Shown here one piece after another: positions 11,800-22,648 of a stretch of DNA of 64,000 nt; within the stretch, counting starts at the first letter, position 1, and each line of letters starts with the position of its first letter. The DNA is from Nemertoderma westbladi (Eukaryota; Xenacoelomorpha; Nemertodermatida; Nemertodermatidae), in the NCBI GenBank assembly GCA_032718475.1, contig JAUCBJ010008622.1, positions 1 through 64,000 on the forward strand, given 5' to 3'. The notes under the pieces are model-generated. The model was not told where the DNA came from, ran no database searches, and worked only from the letters and a program-made list of their open reading frames with translations. Position numbers and translations under genes: made by a program.

Positions 11800-12387
11800 C
11801 TACCCTCGCTGCCTCTTTCGCTTCTTGCGTTCGTTTATCTCTCTCTCTTCCTGCTCCCTACAGTTTCTCGCCACCCTCTCAGCTCTCTCTCTACATTCCC
11901 TCGCTAACTCTCTCTCTTTCTCTAATAGCGCGGTTCCCTCATCCAGTTGCCTCTCCAACTCTTGCTGATCCAGTGCCACAAGGTCTAGTTGACACGCCAG
12001 ATCTATCTCTAACACCCTTCTTGCATTTGTGGAGGATGTAGCAGACTTATCGGTCGCGACGGACTCCCGTCGCCCCTCTGTCCTGCTAACTTTCCCCCGC
12101 TTTCTGGGGTTCTCGCTAACCGACGACACCGAATCCTCGGGGTTAACCTCGGGTTCGCCGTCGTGCGGGTCCGCCCAACCCACTAACTTAATCCCCCTAG
12201 CATCCACTAAGTAAGGCCCTACATACACCACATCTGGCTCCATTACCCCGGATCGCCACAATTCAAACATTTCCGTGGCGACCCCTCTCGCTCTCTCAAT
12301 CGCCAGTTCTCCCTGTCCAAAACGGACTAAATAGCGAAAATGTTTATTCGACTCACCTAGCCTCTGACATAGTTTAGGCTGGTCCAC
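11800..12387 (-). pseudogene. N-terminal region of BEL-element ORF, coiled coil
   Basis: 195 codons. Residues 1-75 form a compact domain (LGESNKHFRYLVRFGQGELAIERA, VYVGPYLVDARGIKLVGW) with no family I can name. Residues 130-195 are a coiled coil (QQELERQLDEGTALLEKERE) ending in a basic run KKRKRQRG. It is collinear with the downstream gag core. The alternative is an independent ORF1 of another element. Confidence 0.5.
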
Positions 12388-12440
12388 CTTTCTCCCTTCT
12401 TTGGCCTCCTTAAGTAGTTTCTGGTTACATTATAGGCCCG

Positions 12441-12770
12441 TCATAGCCGATCACTCGTCCCGACGTCCTCTTTGCCGACTTTGCCTCCTCTCCTCATGCG
12501 GCGTCGTACCAGCGGCTCCACCGTCGCCGTTCCGGTGGGCTGTCCGTCGCCCTTGGCCTGTGGCTGGCCGGCGACTTCGGTACTCCGACCGCCGTCGTGC
12601 GTCGACTCATCTCTCCCTCGTGGTTGACGGCCGCCCTCCGCTTGGGTAGCCGGATCGTCTATCGTAGGCGAATCTGGTGTGACAGATGCCGCTCTGGGTA
12701 GCCGGATCGTTTGGTTGGTGCCATCCAGGGTCCTCTCTCCCTCTGGATCTCGGGGCTCCTGATCGCTCAT
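12441..12770 (-). pseudogene. first ORF of BEL-element, GC-rich, unknown
   Basis: 109 codons with ATG at 12768-12770, rich in Asp, Arg, Gly and Pro, and disordered in appearance. It lies about 60 bp inside a hairpin (CGGGATC-3 nt-GATCCCG at 12836-12852) and so is the first frame after the presumed LTR. Two copies of GGGTAGCCGGATCGT (12641 and 12697 regions) lie inside it. No domain recognised. Confidence 0.4.
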
Positions 12771-12929
12771 CTCTATTGCTGTCTTGCAGTCACAGTGTTA
12801 GTTGGCAGTTAGACTCGGCAGTTAATGACTGTGACGGGATCGGAGATCCCGACCGGGGTAGATTTGTACGCGTGTACGCAGTCGTGCTAGTTGCTTTGGC
12901 CGAAGGCCATTGGGGAAAACGATAAGAGT

Positions 12930-13425
12930 TTCTGTTGTTTCTCAATATTGGTGGTTCGAACGATAATAGCACAGTAAATCAGTAATGATACAGAAAATAT
13001 GATAGCAGAAAATACAGATTAATTGATGATGTTAATGGCAGTGACGGTCATTAACTATGACCTGTCTGCAACTGAGTAACTGAATCAACTGACCGGTAAA
13101 TCAGTAATGTAGGATAATATATGATTAACACACAAGAATATTGATTTCACCTCTTACTGTACTTTGTCCCTCTGTACCCAATGGATGCTTTCTTATGTCT
13201 AATCACATGCTTCCCTCCCCACTATTGGCTAATATACTAATTGTCACTTTGGCACTCCCTGTGAGTGTTTCCCCCTGCTGCTAGCTTCTACTAGCTGTGT
13301 TCCCTCCGAGGTGGTTTGACCTCTCACCTCTCTCTGTGGCTTTAGGGCTTGTGTCGCCCCCCCTCCCCCCCCCACCAATGTTGGATATGAGACGAGATTA
13401 ATATTGGTAATCTCGTATCCCCAAC
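12930..13425 (-). repeat. candidate 5' LTR of the BEL element
   Basis: On the minus strand it begins TGTTGGGGATACGAG at about 13425, as BEL LTRs often begin with TGTTGG. A sequence ending in AACAACA lies near 12935. The outer 45 bp form a hairpin (GGATACGAGATTA and complement, 13382-13420). No second LTR is in the window, so the limits are not proven. Confidence 0.35.
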
Positions 13426-13429
13426 ATAT

Positions 13430-14371
13430 TCCGCTTACAGTTAACCTGGTGGGTACAAAGTAGGATTCTGTATGGATCTAAGGGAGTGGATTGGGAGGGT
13501 TTACTACATTCCATGGCTACACAAGCGGACCGTATTGGGATTAAGGAGAAGATGGAATGGGGATGCATTCTAGAATGGAATTTACATAAGATTAAAAAAT
13601 GGCATGAGTCTCGGAAGCAATCATACAGTGGATCGTACTACCGGAGTGGGCAGTAGTTGATCGGGTAGTGTATAGCCCGCTAGTGTAGTGTCCTCTAGCA
13701 TCTGATAGGGACATCAATCTGGATTCTTACAGACCATGGTTAACCTGTCATGAAGAACAATTATGGATGACCAACGGGAAGTGCTGAGTTTAGGGTTTAA
13801 CTTTGTCCTGGTAATGGAGAGTGGGGACAAGGAAGGGATGCAAGAAAGGGACCGGGATATCAAAGCTAGGTACGAAACTATGGAATTTATTAAAGAGATG
13901 GGATAGATTAGACGATACAGTGCTGGTCTCAGGGGTACGAGTGGGTGAAATGCGGGGCTCAGATGGGTTAGGAGACGTAAGCTTTTACGCGACCCCGACG
14001 ATTTCGCAAGTTGGGACGGTGGCTCGGGGGAATGGGATGGACAGAATGGTAGAGATGGAAATGATTATGAACCATTGGACCCAAGAGGGAACACTAGTGG
14101 CAGCCGAAGAGAGTTTGATGGGAATGATGAACAATGACGGAGGTAGGAAACTGAGATACATCCCGTTAGCGATCCCTTAAAAGCATAGGTATGTATATAG
14201 GCATATGAATCTACATGTAGGAAACTGGCAAATAATCCCACGAGCAAATTTCAAGAATGAATAGATAAGGACCATTAAGGATATGGGTTTAAAGGGGGAA
14301 TCGATGCATAGGTACCTAATTCCAAGGCACCCGGCAGATGGGTACATGTACCCTTTATTTAAAGATCATAG
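13430..14371. other. no gene recognised
   Basis: Moderately G-rich plus strand with a 119-codon open frame (13821-14180) that matches nothing I recognise. It may be an eroded element end beyond the BEL LTR. Confidence 0.35.
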
Positions 14372-16078
14372 CTACTAGGATCGGCATGCTGCATTGCAGC
14401 TGCATTTTTAAGAATGCTGTGCCGGCTTATCGACAAAATTGCACCGCCACAACTCCCTATCACCCATGACATTTGCTAGATCATCCGCATCTTCAAGGCC
14501 AGTGTCCTTTAATATGCGTCTCAAGAAAGTCATGGGCTGTCCACCATGCTTATTCACTCCATGAGGCTGCCAAAGTACAAGATTATGCACTGGCTGGTCC
14601 TCACGGCGAAAGCAATGTCCTGCAAAGCGGAGGCGATTATGTTCTAGTGTCAAGCTTGGGGGAACCAATGAGACACCTCCAATGTTATATAGTGTCTGGT
14701 TGGAGATGTGTGCATTGTACTTGACACAATGAACCCGGCGTAGCATTCTTGTGAATGTGCCATCCAGAGATTTGGTGTCCTCAGCAGTTAGAGCCCAGCA
14801 TGGACTCCCATAGAGGAGTACTGGAACTACAACTGCTCTAAATAACTGGACCTTAAGTTTCCGATTAATTCTCGGTGGCTTCCAAATCCTGGAAAGCCTA
14901 TTCAAGGCTGCCCATGCCTTTCCCTTACGTATTCGAAGGTCCTCACCTGACTTCCGGATCCATGATCCCAGGTAACATAAGTCATCCACATGCTCAAGCA
15001 TACCATCTTTTGAGCTTATGCTCATCCGATCAGAGGTCTTGCTCTTTCTGGAGTTAATAAAAAGACCAACACTAGAAGCAGCATGTTCTAATGAGCTGAG
15101 GAGCCGTTGGGCTCCCTCTAGTGATTCTGAGAGTACTCCTATGTCATCAGCAAAGTCTAGATCAGTTAGGTACTTGGCAGGATTTCCTCGACTTCTGGAG
15201 CCAGTAGGTGGAGTTATCATCACCCCATCATCATTATGATGATCTAAGGACATGCGTAGAACATAGTCAACAACAATTATGAACAAGAATGGTGCAAGTG
15301 TGTCTCCCTGGAGGACACCCCATAACACTTCAAATGGTTCTGTGTCACCGTCAACAGTAGACACAAATGTTGTCGAACCATCGTATACTGATCTGATTGC
15401 TGCAATAATTTCATCAGGAATCCCATATAATGAAAGTATGCTGAACATACGTGAGCGAGAGACTGAATCAAAGGCCTTGAAGAAGTCAACAAAGATAACA
15501 GCCAGGTGCCTGTCTTTCTTTTTTGATAACTCTTCAATTATCCTTCTAAGTGCCAAAATGGGCTCCATGGTCCCACGACCTTTACGGAACCCATTCTGAT
15601 TTCCACGGAGCAGTCTCTCAATGGGATCCCTGATGCGATTTAATAGAATTCTATTGTATAGCTTTGCAGCAATCGAGATCAATGAGATTCCCCGAAAAGA
15701 ACCATAGAGTGTTAGGTTTTCATTTCTTGTGGGACTCTTGTTGTTCGGTACATGTCTACTATGATGGGATAGATGAGCTTTAAACACTCAGGTATTTTAA
15801 AGACCTCAGGGGGAACACCATCTACTCCACTGGCACGATTGGTCTTAATGCTCTTTGCAGCAGCCTTCACTTCTGCAAAGGAGATATCACCAATTGGAAT
15901 ATCTGGGAGTACAGACTCAGACACTTTTACTTCTATAAAGCTATCAGGCAATACCCTGTCATTACTGAGGAGCTTTTCAAAGTGGGCTTTCCAACCATTG
16001 AGGCGATCGGCTGGTGATTCAGCCTTAACCTTGGTGGTTGGTTGGCTTTTCCGCCCAGTAAGCAAATTGATCAGGGAA
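14372..16078 (-). mobile_element. RTE-clade LINE, copy B (best copy), 5'-truncated
   Basis: Non-LTR retrotransposon with nearly the whole reverse transcriptase in two overlapping frames (16083-15712 and 15787-14408). Endonuclease is absent, so the copy is 5'-truncated at about 16078, where it meets the end of a CR1-like LINE. Its 3' UTR shares the block GGCATGCTGCATTGCAGCTG with copy A. Compared with copy C it lacks about 28 bp near 15730, which explains the frame change. Confidence 0.85.
14408..15787 (-). pseudogene. RTE reverse transcriptase, palm to C terminus
   Basis: 459 codons without stops. Fingers block NGFRKGRGTMEP; motif A IFVDFFKAFDSV; motif B GVLQGDTLAPFLF; catalytic motif C DLDFADDIGVL; then thumb block YLGSWIRKSG. 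The C-terminal region (WALTAEDTKSLDGTFTRMLRR ... LRRILKDTGLEDADDL) is the usual RTE tail. The ORF's own first 30 codons are out of the family frame because of the 28-bp deletion near 15730, so the N-terminal palm is in the next ORF. The three catalytic Asp residues are present. Confidence 0.85.
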
Positions 16079-16083
16079 TACAA
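15712..16083 (-). pseudogene. RTE reverse transcriptase, N-terminal part
   Basis: 123 codons with the domain-0/1 pattern: AESPADRLNGWKAHFEKLL, then a linker and SIKTNRASGVDGVPPEVFK, which is RT block 1. It belongs to the same protein as 14408-15787; the two overlap by 76 bp in different frames. Confidence 0.8.
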
Positions 16084-16454
16084 CGTCTCAAGTACTCAGG
16101 GGCCATTCCATGAATAATTTTATAGAAATAAAGAAGGCAATTAGCAGTCCGTCTGTCAGAAAGATTTTGAATTCCACACTCATTGTATAGTTTCGAATGT
16201 TGGGTTCTAGAAGGCGCACCAGTTGCTATGCACAATACCTCGAGCTCAATGTTGTTGAGCATATCAGATAACCCTTCTGTAAGGTTACACCAAACCGGAT
16301 TCGCATACTCTAGCTTAGGCCGGATAAATGACTTATAGATTGAAATTATCGTAACTACCAAACTATTTGAGGAGACAACCGCGTACACCAGCCCGCTCAA
16401 GTTTATATAGAATTCCCTTGTGCCACACGCTGTCAAACGCCTTCGATATATCAC
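16071..16454 (-). pseudogene. CR1-like LINE ORF2, C-terminal domain
   Basis: Residues 40-127 show the post-RT domain: IYKSFIRPKLEYANPVW, then ELEVLCIATGAPSRT and an ending at KIIHGMAPEYLRRCIP. The first 30 codons are out of frame and unrelated. The last codons are those at the RTE junction. Confidence 0.75.
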
Positions 16455-17172
16455 AGAATATTATTTGGGTGACGTCGCCATCATCCCACGCTTGGCACCA
16501 TTCGTCATATAGTTTTAAGAGCTGATATATACATCCGTCGCCTGGCATAAAACCAGACTGTTGTCTAGAAATCTTATCAATAAAAAAATTCCACACGTGA
16601 TTTCTAACAATTAGTTCAAAGATTTTGGAGATAATACAAAGAAGGGAGATTGGACGGTAATTATTACAAAGGTAAAATTCGTCTTTTTTATGTATAGGAT
16701 GGATGTGTGCCAATTTCCAGTAGTCAGTGAAAATGGCAGTCTTCAAGGATAAATTAAAGAGACGAGTTATGACTTTCACAAAAATGGGATCAAGAGACTT
16801 AATCAATCTGGCTGACACTCCGTCGTGCCCAACCGCTTTCCCAACAATGAGGGATGATATTCCCTTTTTGACCTCGTCCTCTGAAATAGTTAAATTTTCG
16901 ATTAAACTGTCACTTGGCAGGGCGTTTGGTAGCTCTGGTAATTTACTCTGTCTTTGGGGTAAATGAGTTTGACTTGCAAAATATAAGTTTAAACATTCAG
17001 CCTTGTCACAAGATTTAGATAGGTAAGTATCATTTTCAATTAAAAATGGAATGTTTGAAAATTTAGTTTTTCCTAGAATGTCCTTTACATGTGAGAACCA
17101 TTCCTTCTGTGTCATTGATTTGCTAGATTTAAAATCATCATGTAATTTGTTTTTGTAATTTTGCTTGGCCAA
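16363..17172 (-). pseudogene. CR1-like LINE reverse transcriptase, fingers/palm
   Basis: 269 codons. Block 1 GKAVGHDGVSARLIK; block 2 HPIHKKDEFYLCNNYRPISLL; fingers QQSGFMPGDGCIYQLL; motif A FCDISKAFDSVWHKG. Motifs B and C are deleted, so it cannot polymerise. The upstream linker (17172-17290) continues in frame-like sequence with Trp- and Arg-rich residues typical of the EN-RT connection. Confidence 0.8.
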
Positions 17173-17514
17173 TCGGACCTCACCAATAACATAATTACGG
17201 TAGCGGCGATATGCAGCCCATGCTATAGAACCATCAGTTGTTTTAATAGCTGATTTATGTAGTTTTCTCGTTGCCTAAAACATTTCCTTAAATGGGGGGT
17301 AATCCATTTAGGATCCGTTGTTCGAGTTTTAAACGTTTTGGTAGGCACAAAGCGGGATATGCCCTCAATGAGATAATTGTTCTATTTATCTACAACAGCA
17401 TCAGGATCTCTTACAGCAAACTCTTGCTCAAAATGTACAATTTCCAAAAACGAATTAAAACCAATCCAGTCGTCCCCATCGTAATTATAAATTGTTCTGG
17501 AATGTAAAGGAGGC

Positions 17515-18275
17515 CTACTGACATCGCAAGTGACAAACAAACGGGTTGATGGTCAGAGATTGGTAATGTAGAGCTATCATATTAAGTTGCGGTAGGGGAT
17601 TAGATCCCAAAACAAGAGAGTGAAGGTCTGTAAACATTAGATCTAGACAAGTATGTGAGGATAGGCGGGTTACATTGTGAATGTACTGTTTAAGACCAGT
17701 AGTTGAACAGAAATGTTGAATGGATGGAGTGTCATTAACCAGGCAATTAATATTAAAGTCGCCAGTGACAACCAATCCGTCATATTTGTTAGTTCTGCAG
17801 ATGTCATGTAGATGTAAATGGCTTCACAGAATGAGTCTTCAAAGGAAACACGTCTCCGATGAGGCAGTGACTCTTTAATTAAGACACCAACTCCACCATA
17901 TCCATCACTTCTTGGGTTATTGTAAAATTTGTAACCAAATTGGTTCAACTCACATTCATTTTTTTTAACATCCTGATAGCTAAGCCATGTTTCAGTTAAA
18001 AAATAAATGTCAATGTCCAAGTCAATAATGGACTGGAATATGAAGTCGACTTTGGCAGTGGAAAATATAGGCCCCGCTCTAGGAAGTAAACTGTGCACAT
18101 TTAAATGATGGATTCCTAGAGGGCCTGGCTGTGATTCAATATCCCCACCTAAAAGTAGTAAGAGTAACAAACATTTTACACACAAAATCACTGCTGCGCT
18201 ATAGAAATCAGATAATGATAACTTGAGACCGGTAGAGTTAAAATTACTTAATATCATAATAATTCTTATATCCAA
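17515..18275 (-). pseudogene. CR1-like LINE APE endonuclease with 2A-like leader
   Basis: Two overlapping frames (18275-17670 and 17775-17515). The leader (residues 1-42) is hydrophobic and ends LLLLLLLGGDIESQPGP. The endonuclease follows: HLNVHSLLP, FLTETWLS (catalytic Glu), GYGGVGVLIK, then a deletion of about 20-30 codons, then VVTGDFNIN in the second frame. The end of the domain (SDH motif) is lost or degraded. The leader would target and separate the N-terminal peptide if the 2A were active. Confidence 0.75.
18120..18149 (-). other. 2A-like ribosome-skipping motif (variant GDIESQPGP)
   Basis: Known 2A peptides end D-(V/I)-E-x-N-P-G-P. Here the sequence is GGDIESQPGP, with Gln where the conserved Asn should be, preceded by a Leu-rich helix (LLLLLLL) as in 2A leaders of invertebrate non-LTR elements. 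The Asn to Gln change would probably weaken or abolish skipping. Confidence 0.7.
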
Positions 18276-18289
18276 TATACATACCAGAA

Positions 18290-19350
18290 ATCAAAAGTTC
18301 AAACATATATAAAAGTACCGGTATATCTATACACACACACCATTAAAGTCACGTCATTTATGATACCACTGTTATTCTGTTATATATATAGGTATACATA
18401 ATATAACTGTACCGAGCATTTATATCCTGCTACTATTATTGGTTAAATATACACCCGTAATTATACTATACAGAGTGAAGAAATAATTCGAAAGTTGCAG
18501 TAGGTAATGCTACCGCATTACAGTGCAATTAACTGTCTAACTATACTACCTGTCCGGTAGGGTACTATGTGATTTGAGAGAAAATATTTGGGAAATAATT
18601 GGCCTACTGGTGCCACTCTAATAGCAGTAGTATGTTATGACATTGAAAGAAAATATTGGAGAAAAATTTAAATATTGCAGTGCAGTAGGCCTACCGGATT
18701 ACTTATGATATAAGTCATAACCTACTAAAAAACTCCTGAATATAAAAAAAGAAAATCTTGACTGAATATAAAAAAATAAAATCTTGAGAGAAAAATTCTG
18801 GTATATAGGGACAAAAATTATTTCGTTCATGTATTTCATATCAAATAACACAATCAACCACCAAAAATAATCCAGAATACCGGTATTGGTACCGGTACCC
18901 ATCCTAAGAATAATGTGGGCATGCCTACCGTACCAGTAACCTTTAGATAACATGGGTAACATTACAGGCTAACTAGTTAACACAGTCAGACAGTATCGGA
19001 TAAATATTACAGAATACGGATAGTATATTTAGAACCATACTAGCCATCACCATCGGAGTCAAGGACGGAATAAGCGTTTGTCAGTGGACAGGGACTGGGG
19101 GTGTTATGGCTTCCACTTACTTTGATGGTACGACCGCGACTGTCATGATGATATCCGCGATGCCCTCCCCTGTTGAGAGTGGATGGGTGGGGATTGCCAT
19201 TAGCGGAGCCATGTCCGATGTTGCCTTGCCGGGTGCAGGAAGCAACCGGGTTAGAGAATGAGGCACCAGAGTCGAGAACATTGGCACCTTCATCGGAAAC
19301 CGAGGGCCTGGACTCTGTACCGGTAACGGTAGTCGTTCCAGTGGGATAGA
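18290..19350. other. no gene recognised
   Basis: AT-rich with scattered ACCGGTA repeats. A 108-codon minus-strand frame (19366-19040) of Gly/Ser/His-rich composition ends ...NAYSVLDSDGDG, which loosely resembles ends of LINE ORF1 proteins, but this is too weak for a call. Confidence 0.35.
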
Positions 19351-19547
19351 TTGGGATAATAAACATCCAGATTCTCGTATTTAATATCCTTTATGACCTT
19401 ATTAACTGTATGTATTACATTTATTGTTGCATTTATAATATTAGTACTTGAAATGCAGATCTCATATCCAATATCTGGTCTTGTTTGATTAAAGATCCAC
19501 ATTGAGTTGTCCCAATACAGTATTAAATGATTTTTTACAATTATCAT
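19330..19547 (-). pseudogene. copia RT-RNase H junction
   Basis: Reads FNQTRPDIGYEICISSTN...VNKVIKDIKYENLDVYYPNL, the stretch that in copia elements links reverse transcriptase to RNase H. Homology stops at about 19350, so RNase H proper is lost. Confidence 0.7.
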
Positions 19548-19739
19548 TTAGTTTATCTTCACTGTACTGATGCGATGGTCCTCAATTTCCCGTAGCTCTT
19601 GTTTATAGTTGTCTTGGCTAATAGTTATACCTTCAGTTGTTTGAATAAGCCTATAGCCTAAGGCTATATATTTAAAGGTACCAAGTTCTTCATGACTCAA
19701 TAGAAATTGTGATTAACCCGACTATCAAAAACTTATGTA

Positions 19740-20270
19740 CCACTGTAAACAATATCATCAACATGGGTCACAGCAATTCCATGTAATGTACCCGATATCT
19801 TGTAAATAAACATTGCTGGATCAATCTTACTGACAGTCATGCCCAATTTTAACAATTGGTCCCTAAATCGTGTGTACCACATTCTAGGTGCATCGAACAA
19901 TCCATAAATGCATTTCTTTGGTTTCTATATTTTCTTTGGAATGTGACATTCTTTTGGAGGCTGAACATATACTTCATGTGAAATCCCCTGTAAAAAGGCA
20001 GCATGAACATCAAATGACTTGAGTTCCCAGTTGTTGCTCACTATTGTGGCCAAAACCATCCTAAAACTTACCTTACTACATATTGGTTAATCACAGCAAA
20101 CATCTGTAATTTCTTCGAAGCCCCTTGCTACAATACAAGCCTTGCTTTCACAAATTTATGACCATTGAGTTCTTTTTCTGTTAATATCATCAACAAACAT
20201 CATTTTCTTTCCAACTTGTCAGTTCTTTTACCTTAGCATCCATTATTTCCCGCACTGAATAAGTTTTATG
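19740..20270 (-). pseudogene. copia reverse transcriptase remnant
   Basis: In broken frames the minus strand reads the RT opening (ELTSWKEN-like), the motif-A block ELKSFDVHAAFLQGISHEVY, then KCIYGLFDAPRMWYTRF and the catalytic block HGIAVTHVDDIVYS. One of the catalytic Asp pairs (VDD) is still visible near 19760. Too many stops for a protein. Confidence 0.75.
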
Positions 20271-20779
20271 GGTAACAGTGGTTACTAAAACTTCATTTAA
20301 GGTTTCATCTTTAATTTTCCATTGACTCACATAATCTGGCCAGTCTACACATTTTGGTTCCATTTCATCAGCAACTTTAATGTTTACAAATGTATTATAC
20401 TTCCCAGTTGACTTGAGTTTGCTTAATATCTTGCCTTCCTTCCATTGTTCAGATTCATATGGTCGAAATAAAACAGTATTTCGAATCTTTGGAATTATTG
20501 AACCATTCTTATAAGAATGTATTTCCGTATCTTTACTAATTTCAATTTGGTACCAAAAAGTTCAACCGTGTTCGTAGTAAAACATAAAGAAGCTCCAGCC
20601 TTTTTAAGTGATGTATTACTTAATAGTAATGGCAGATTATTGTCAACTCTATAAACACTGAAAGATGCCTAAGAAATGCTGGTATTTTAACCAACATATC
20701 TGATATAACAGGGTTTCCAACTCAAAATTTGAAAGGTGTGCAACAAGATGTAATTTATATTAATCTATCATCTTCTTCA

Positions 20780-20840
20780 CTGAGAGTTTCCCTGTATATA
20801 TTCAACCAATCTCGCCCACAAACTGTATGCGTACAGCCAG
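20780..20840 (-). pseudogene. copia aspartic protease remnant
   Basis: The minus strand reads GCTHTVCGRDWLNIY, which corresponds to the DTGxxxTVCG-W segment of copia proteases. The Asp is displaced by a one-base shift. Confidence 0.55.
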
Positions 20841-20945
20841 TGTATGTCTATAATTACGCACGATAAAGCCTCCTTTACAAACAGGCAGCCGACCTCTGAC
20901 ACAGATTCCATAAGCCGATCAACATTACTGATCCCATTGACAGCT

Positions 20946-21500
20946 TCACCAATATCCCCTCACATGATTGAAAAAATGTGTAAAACACTCTCTCTCCATT
21001 TGTATTATCATAATTGTAATTAAAATCTGCATTATCTCTATAACTATCATCAAGAAATGCTTGGTGTAATTATGTTCTGTACTGTTGCAATTATAACAAC
21101 GTCGCACATATCCACTTGAATCAAACATATTGGCGAGCCCTGAAACTAGGTTGGCCAGATCTACCAGTACTGATACAAGATCCTCTGAATTGCAATCTTG
21201 GACCTCGTTGTAAATATCTCGATTAAAGTTACCCCTTTGAACCCAACCTCTTTGATCCCTCCTAGATCCATAAAAACCTCCCCTATGATCATTCACAAAC
21301 AATATCTCTGCATCACTATGAACCGGTTCAATCTTAATTTTATCCTCTCTTCCTCCAGTACCACTACCGGTAGCACTCACACTAATACCACTAGTGGAAC
21401 TTCCTTGCAGTACAAAGTCATATATCCTCAAAAGTGTGTCAGACATTCCCTCATAATTTCTGTAGTCGTAGCCATAGCCAAATATTTTTATCTCTAGCAA
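20946..21500 (-). pseudogene. copia gag C-terminal part with altered zinc knuckle
   Basis: Open frame with a zinc-knuckle-like CYNCNSTEHNYTKH, which has His instead of the last Cys of CX2CX4HX4C, preceded by a basic Gly/Arg-rich segment. Part of this region (about 21230-21390) is present again, inverted, at 22649-22820. Confidence 0.6.
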
Positions 21501-21716
21501 TTCACACTTTTTAACAGCCTATAAGCTAAAACAGGCCCAGGAAATTCAAATTTGTATTTTTTTATCTTTTCAACAAGACGCTCAAAATCTATAACAAATT
21601 CTCAATCAAACTATCTTTATCTCTAACAAATTCTTCAAATTCCGCATAAGACTGATACGCAGCCTGTGAATCTTTTTTTTAATGTATATATCAAGTTTCA
21701 GTAACACATGAGCAAG

Positions 21717-22010
21717 TCAGTTAGCCTGTTTTACCTGATCAACGCTAAGTGAGGATACAGCATCTTTAGGCTTACCTTTCAACTTCAAATAAACCGCCAT
21801 TCCATGTTTTGCTACAGGTAAACTTGTTAGTTCAGACCATACCTCTATGTCGAACTTCCACTGTTCATATTCATTCCTGCTGGCTTTATCTTTAAGCGCT
21901 GGTGGAATCTTCCACAATACACTACCACTGCCACCAGTCATCCCAGTTGTACTGGTAGGTCTACCTGTACCTCCAGTTGCCATATTAAAACTTAAAAGGT
22001 ACATATTCAA
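21717..22010 (-). pseudogene. copia gag N-terminal part
   Basis: 97 codons. Residues 35-97 match the copia gag opening: LKDKASRNEYEQWKFDIEVW, TSLPVAKHGMAVYLKLKGKPKDAV. It is followed by stops. The start lies about 190 bp inside the primer binding site, as expected for a copia leader. Confidence 0.7.
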
Positions 22011-22195
22011 TTAATTGTAATAGCAAACAGGCGCCACTCCGTTAATAGCAATAGGCCTAACTGTCTAATACAGTAGTAGTTAGGTCTACCCTAATTTAGA
22101 GTTCCCAGTTCTGCAATTTGCCATATACCAGTATACATACATCTACCAGCTGACCAGAACATCGATTTACAAATCTTCTTATTGCTGAGAACCAA

Positions 22196-22207
22196 GCTCT
22201 GCTACCA
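22196..22207 (-). promoter_or_regulatory. copia primer binding site (initiator tRNA-Met)
   Basis: The minus strand reads TGGTAGCAGAGC, complementary to the 3' end of eukaryotic initiator tRNA-Met (...CTCTGCTACCA). It lies directly inside a CA-ended LTR remnant. Confidence 0.7.
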
Positions 22208-22224
22208 AAATGTGAAATAGATAA

Positions 22225-22567
22225 GGGGCCGTCCAAGTATGACGTCAGCACTTTAGGGGGGGGGGGGGGGGGGGGGTTAGGAAAATCTGATGACGTGCTG
22301 ATGAGGGGAGGGGATGGGGTCAGCCAAAATCTGACGTCAGCATGTTCATTTATAGGTGCTAGAAGAGATATAGCAGAAGAGTAAATACTGTAGCTTGCCT
22401 ATTTTAATTGTTAGAAGCCCCCAAAGGCCCGTAGCACGACCTTCTGTTTCAGTTACCAGTCACCATGTTTCAGTGATTAGGACGCGAAATTTTTTTTAAT
22501 CTGATTTAAGGGAGGGAGGGGGTCAACATTTTGGGGAAAAGTGCAGACGTCATACCTGGACGGCCCC
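22225..22567. mobile_element. PIF/Harbinger-type MITE, 343 bp
   Basis: Terminal inverted repeats GGGGCCGTCCAAGTATGACGTC and the matching complement at the right end (CAGACGTCATACCTGGACGGCCCC), with three mismatches. Both sides are flanked by TAA (22222-22224, 22568-22570), the usual TWA duplication of PIF/Harbinger. It sits inside the copia LTR. A G21 run lies just inside the left repeat. Confidence 0.85.
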
Positions 22568-22604
22568 TAATGTGATATAATACTCAGTTAATCATAACAT
22601 AAAT

Positions 22605-22648
22605 CAGTCCTTCCTATTAGAATGCTAGCGTTCTAATAGGAAGGACTG
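22605..22648. repeat. 44-bp near-perfect palindrome
   Basis: Arms CAGTCCTTCCTATTAGAA and TTCTAATAGGAAGGACTG around a GCTAGC core, with one mismatched pair. It marks the point where copia sequence resumes in the opposite direction. Confidence 0.9.

Larger units (their letters stand above)
8853..13425 (-). mobile_element. BEL/Pao LTR retrotransposon, gag half only
   Basis: A chain of minus-strand ORFs in two frames runs from 12770 to 8853 and ends in a BEL/Pao-type gag core. No protease, reverse transcriptase or integrase follows; the element stops at a C16 run near 8908-8923, 60 bp after which nothing is recognisable. A candidate 5' LTR lies at about 12930-13425. C-homopolymers (9819-9840, 10712-10725, 10762-10778, 11437-11456) interrupt the ORF chain and may be the cause of the frame changes. 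Confidence 0.75.
16080..18290 (-). mobile_element. CR1-like LINE with 2A-like leader, deleted and decayed
   Basis: Order on the minus strand: leader with a 2A-like motif, APE endonuclease (18275-17515, with a deletion), linker, reverse transcriptase fingers and palm (17172-16363), then the C-terminal domain (16454-16071). The segment with the catalytic YADD motif is missing: the frame jumps near 16365 from GVRGCLLK to IYKSFIRPKLEYANPVW. The 3' end is replaced by the RTE copy at 16078. Non-functional. Confidence 0.8.
19350..22223 (-). mobile_element. Ty1/copia LTR retrotransposon, decayed
   Basis: Order on the minus strand: LTR end and primer binding site (22196-22207), gag (22010-21717), zinc knuckle (about 21080), protease remnant (about 20790-20830), reverse transcriptase (20260-19560) and RNase H junction (19547-19350). 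Integrase is not recognisable and the reading frame breaks many times. The RT and RH wording (KCIYGLFDAPRMWY, FNQTRPDIGYEICISS) fits animal copia elements of the GalEa/Hydra type. Confidence 0.8.

Noticed and set aside
19040-19366. ORF1 of the CR1-like LINE
   Set aside because: Position would fit, but there is no coiled coil or zinc finger and part overlaps the copia remnant; evidence too weak.
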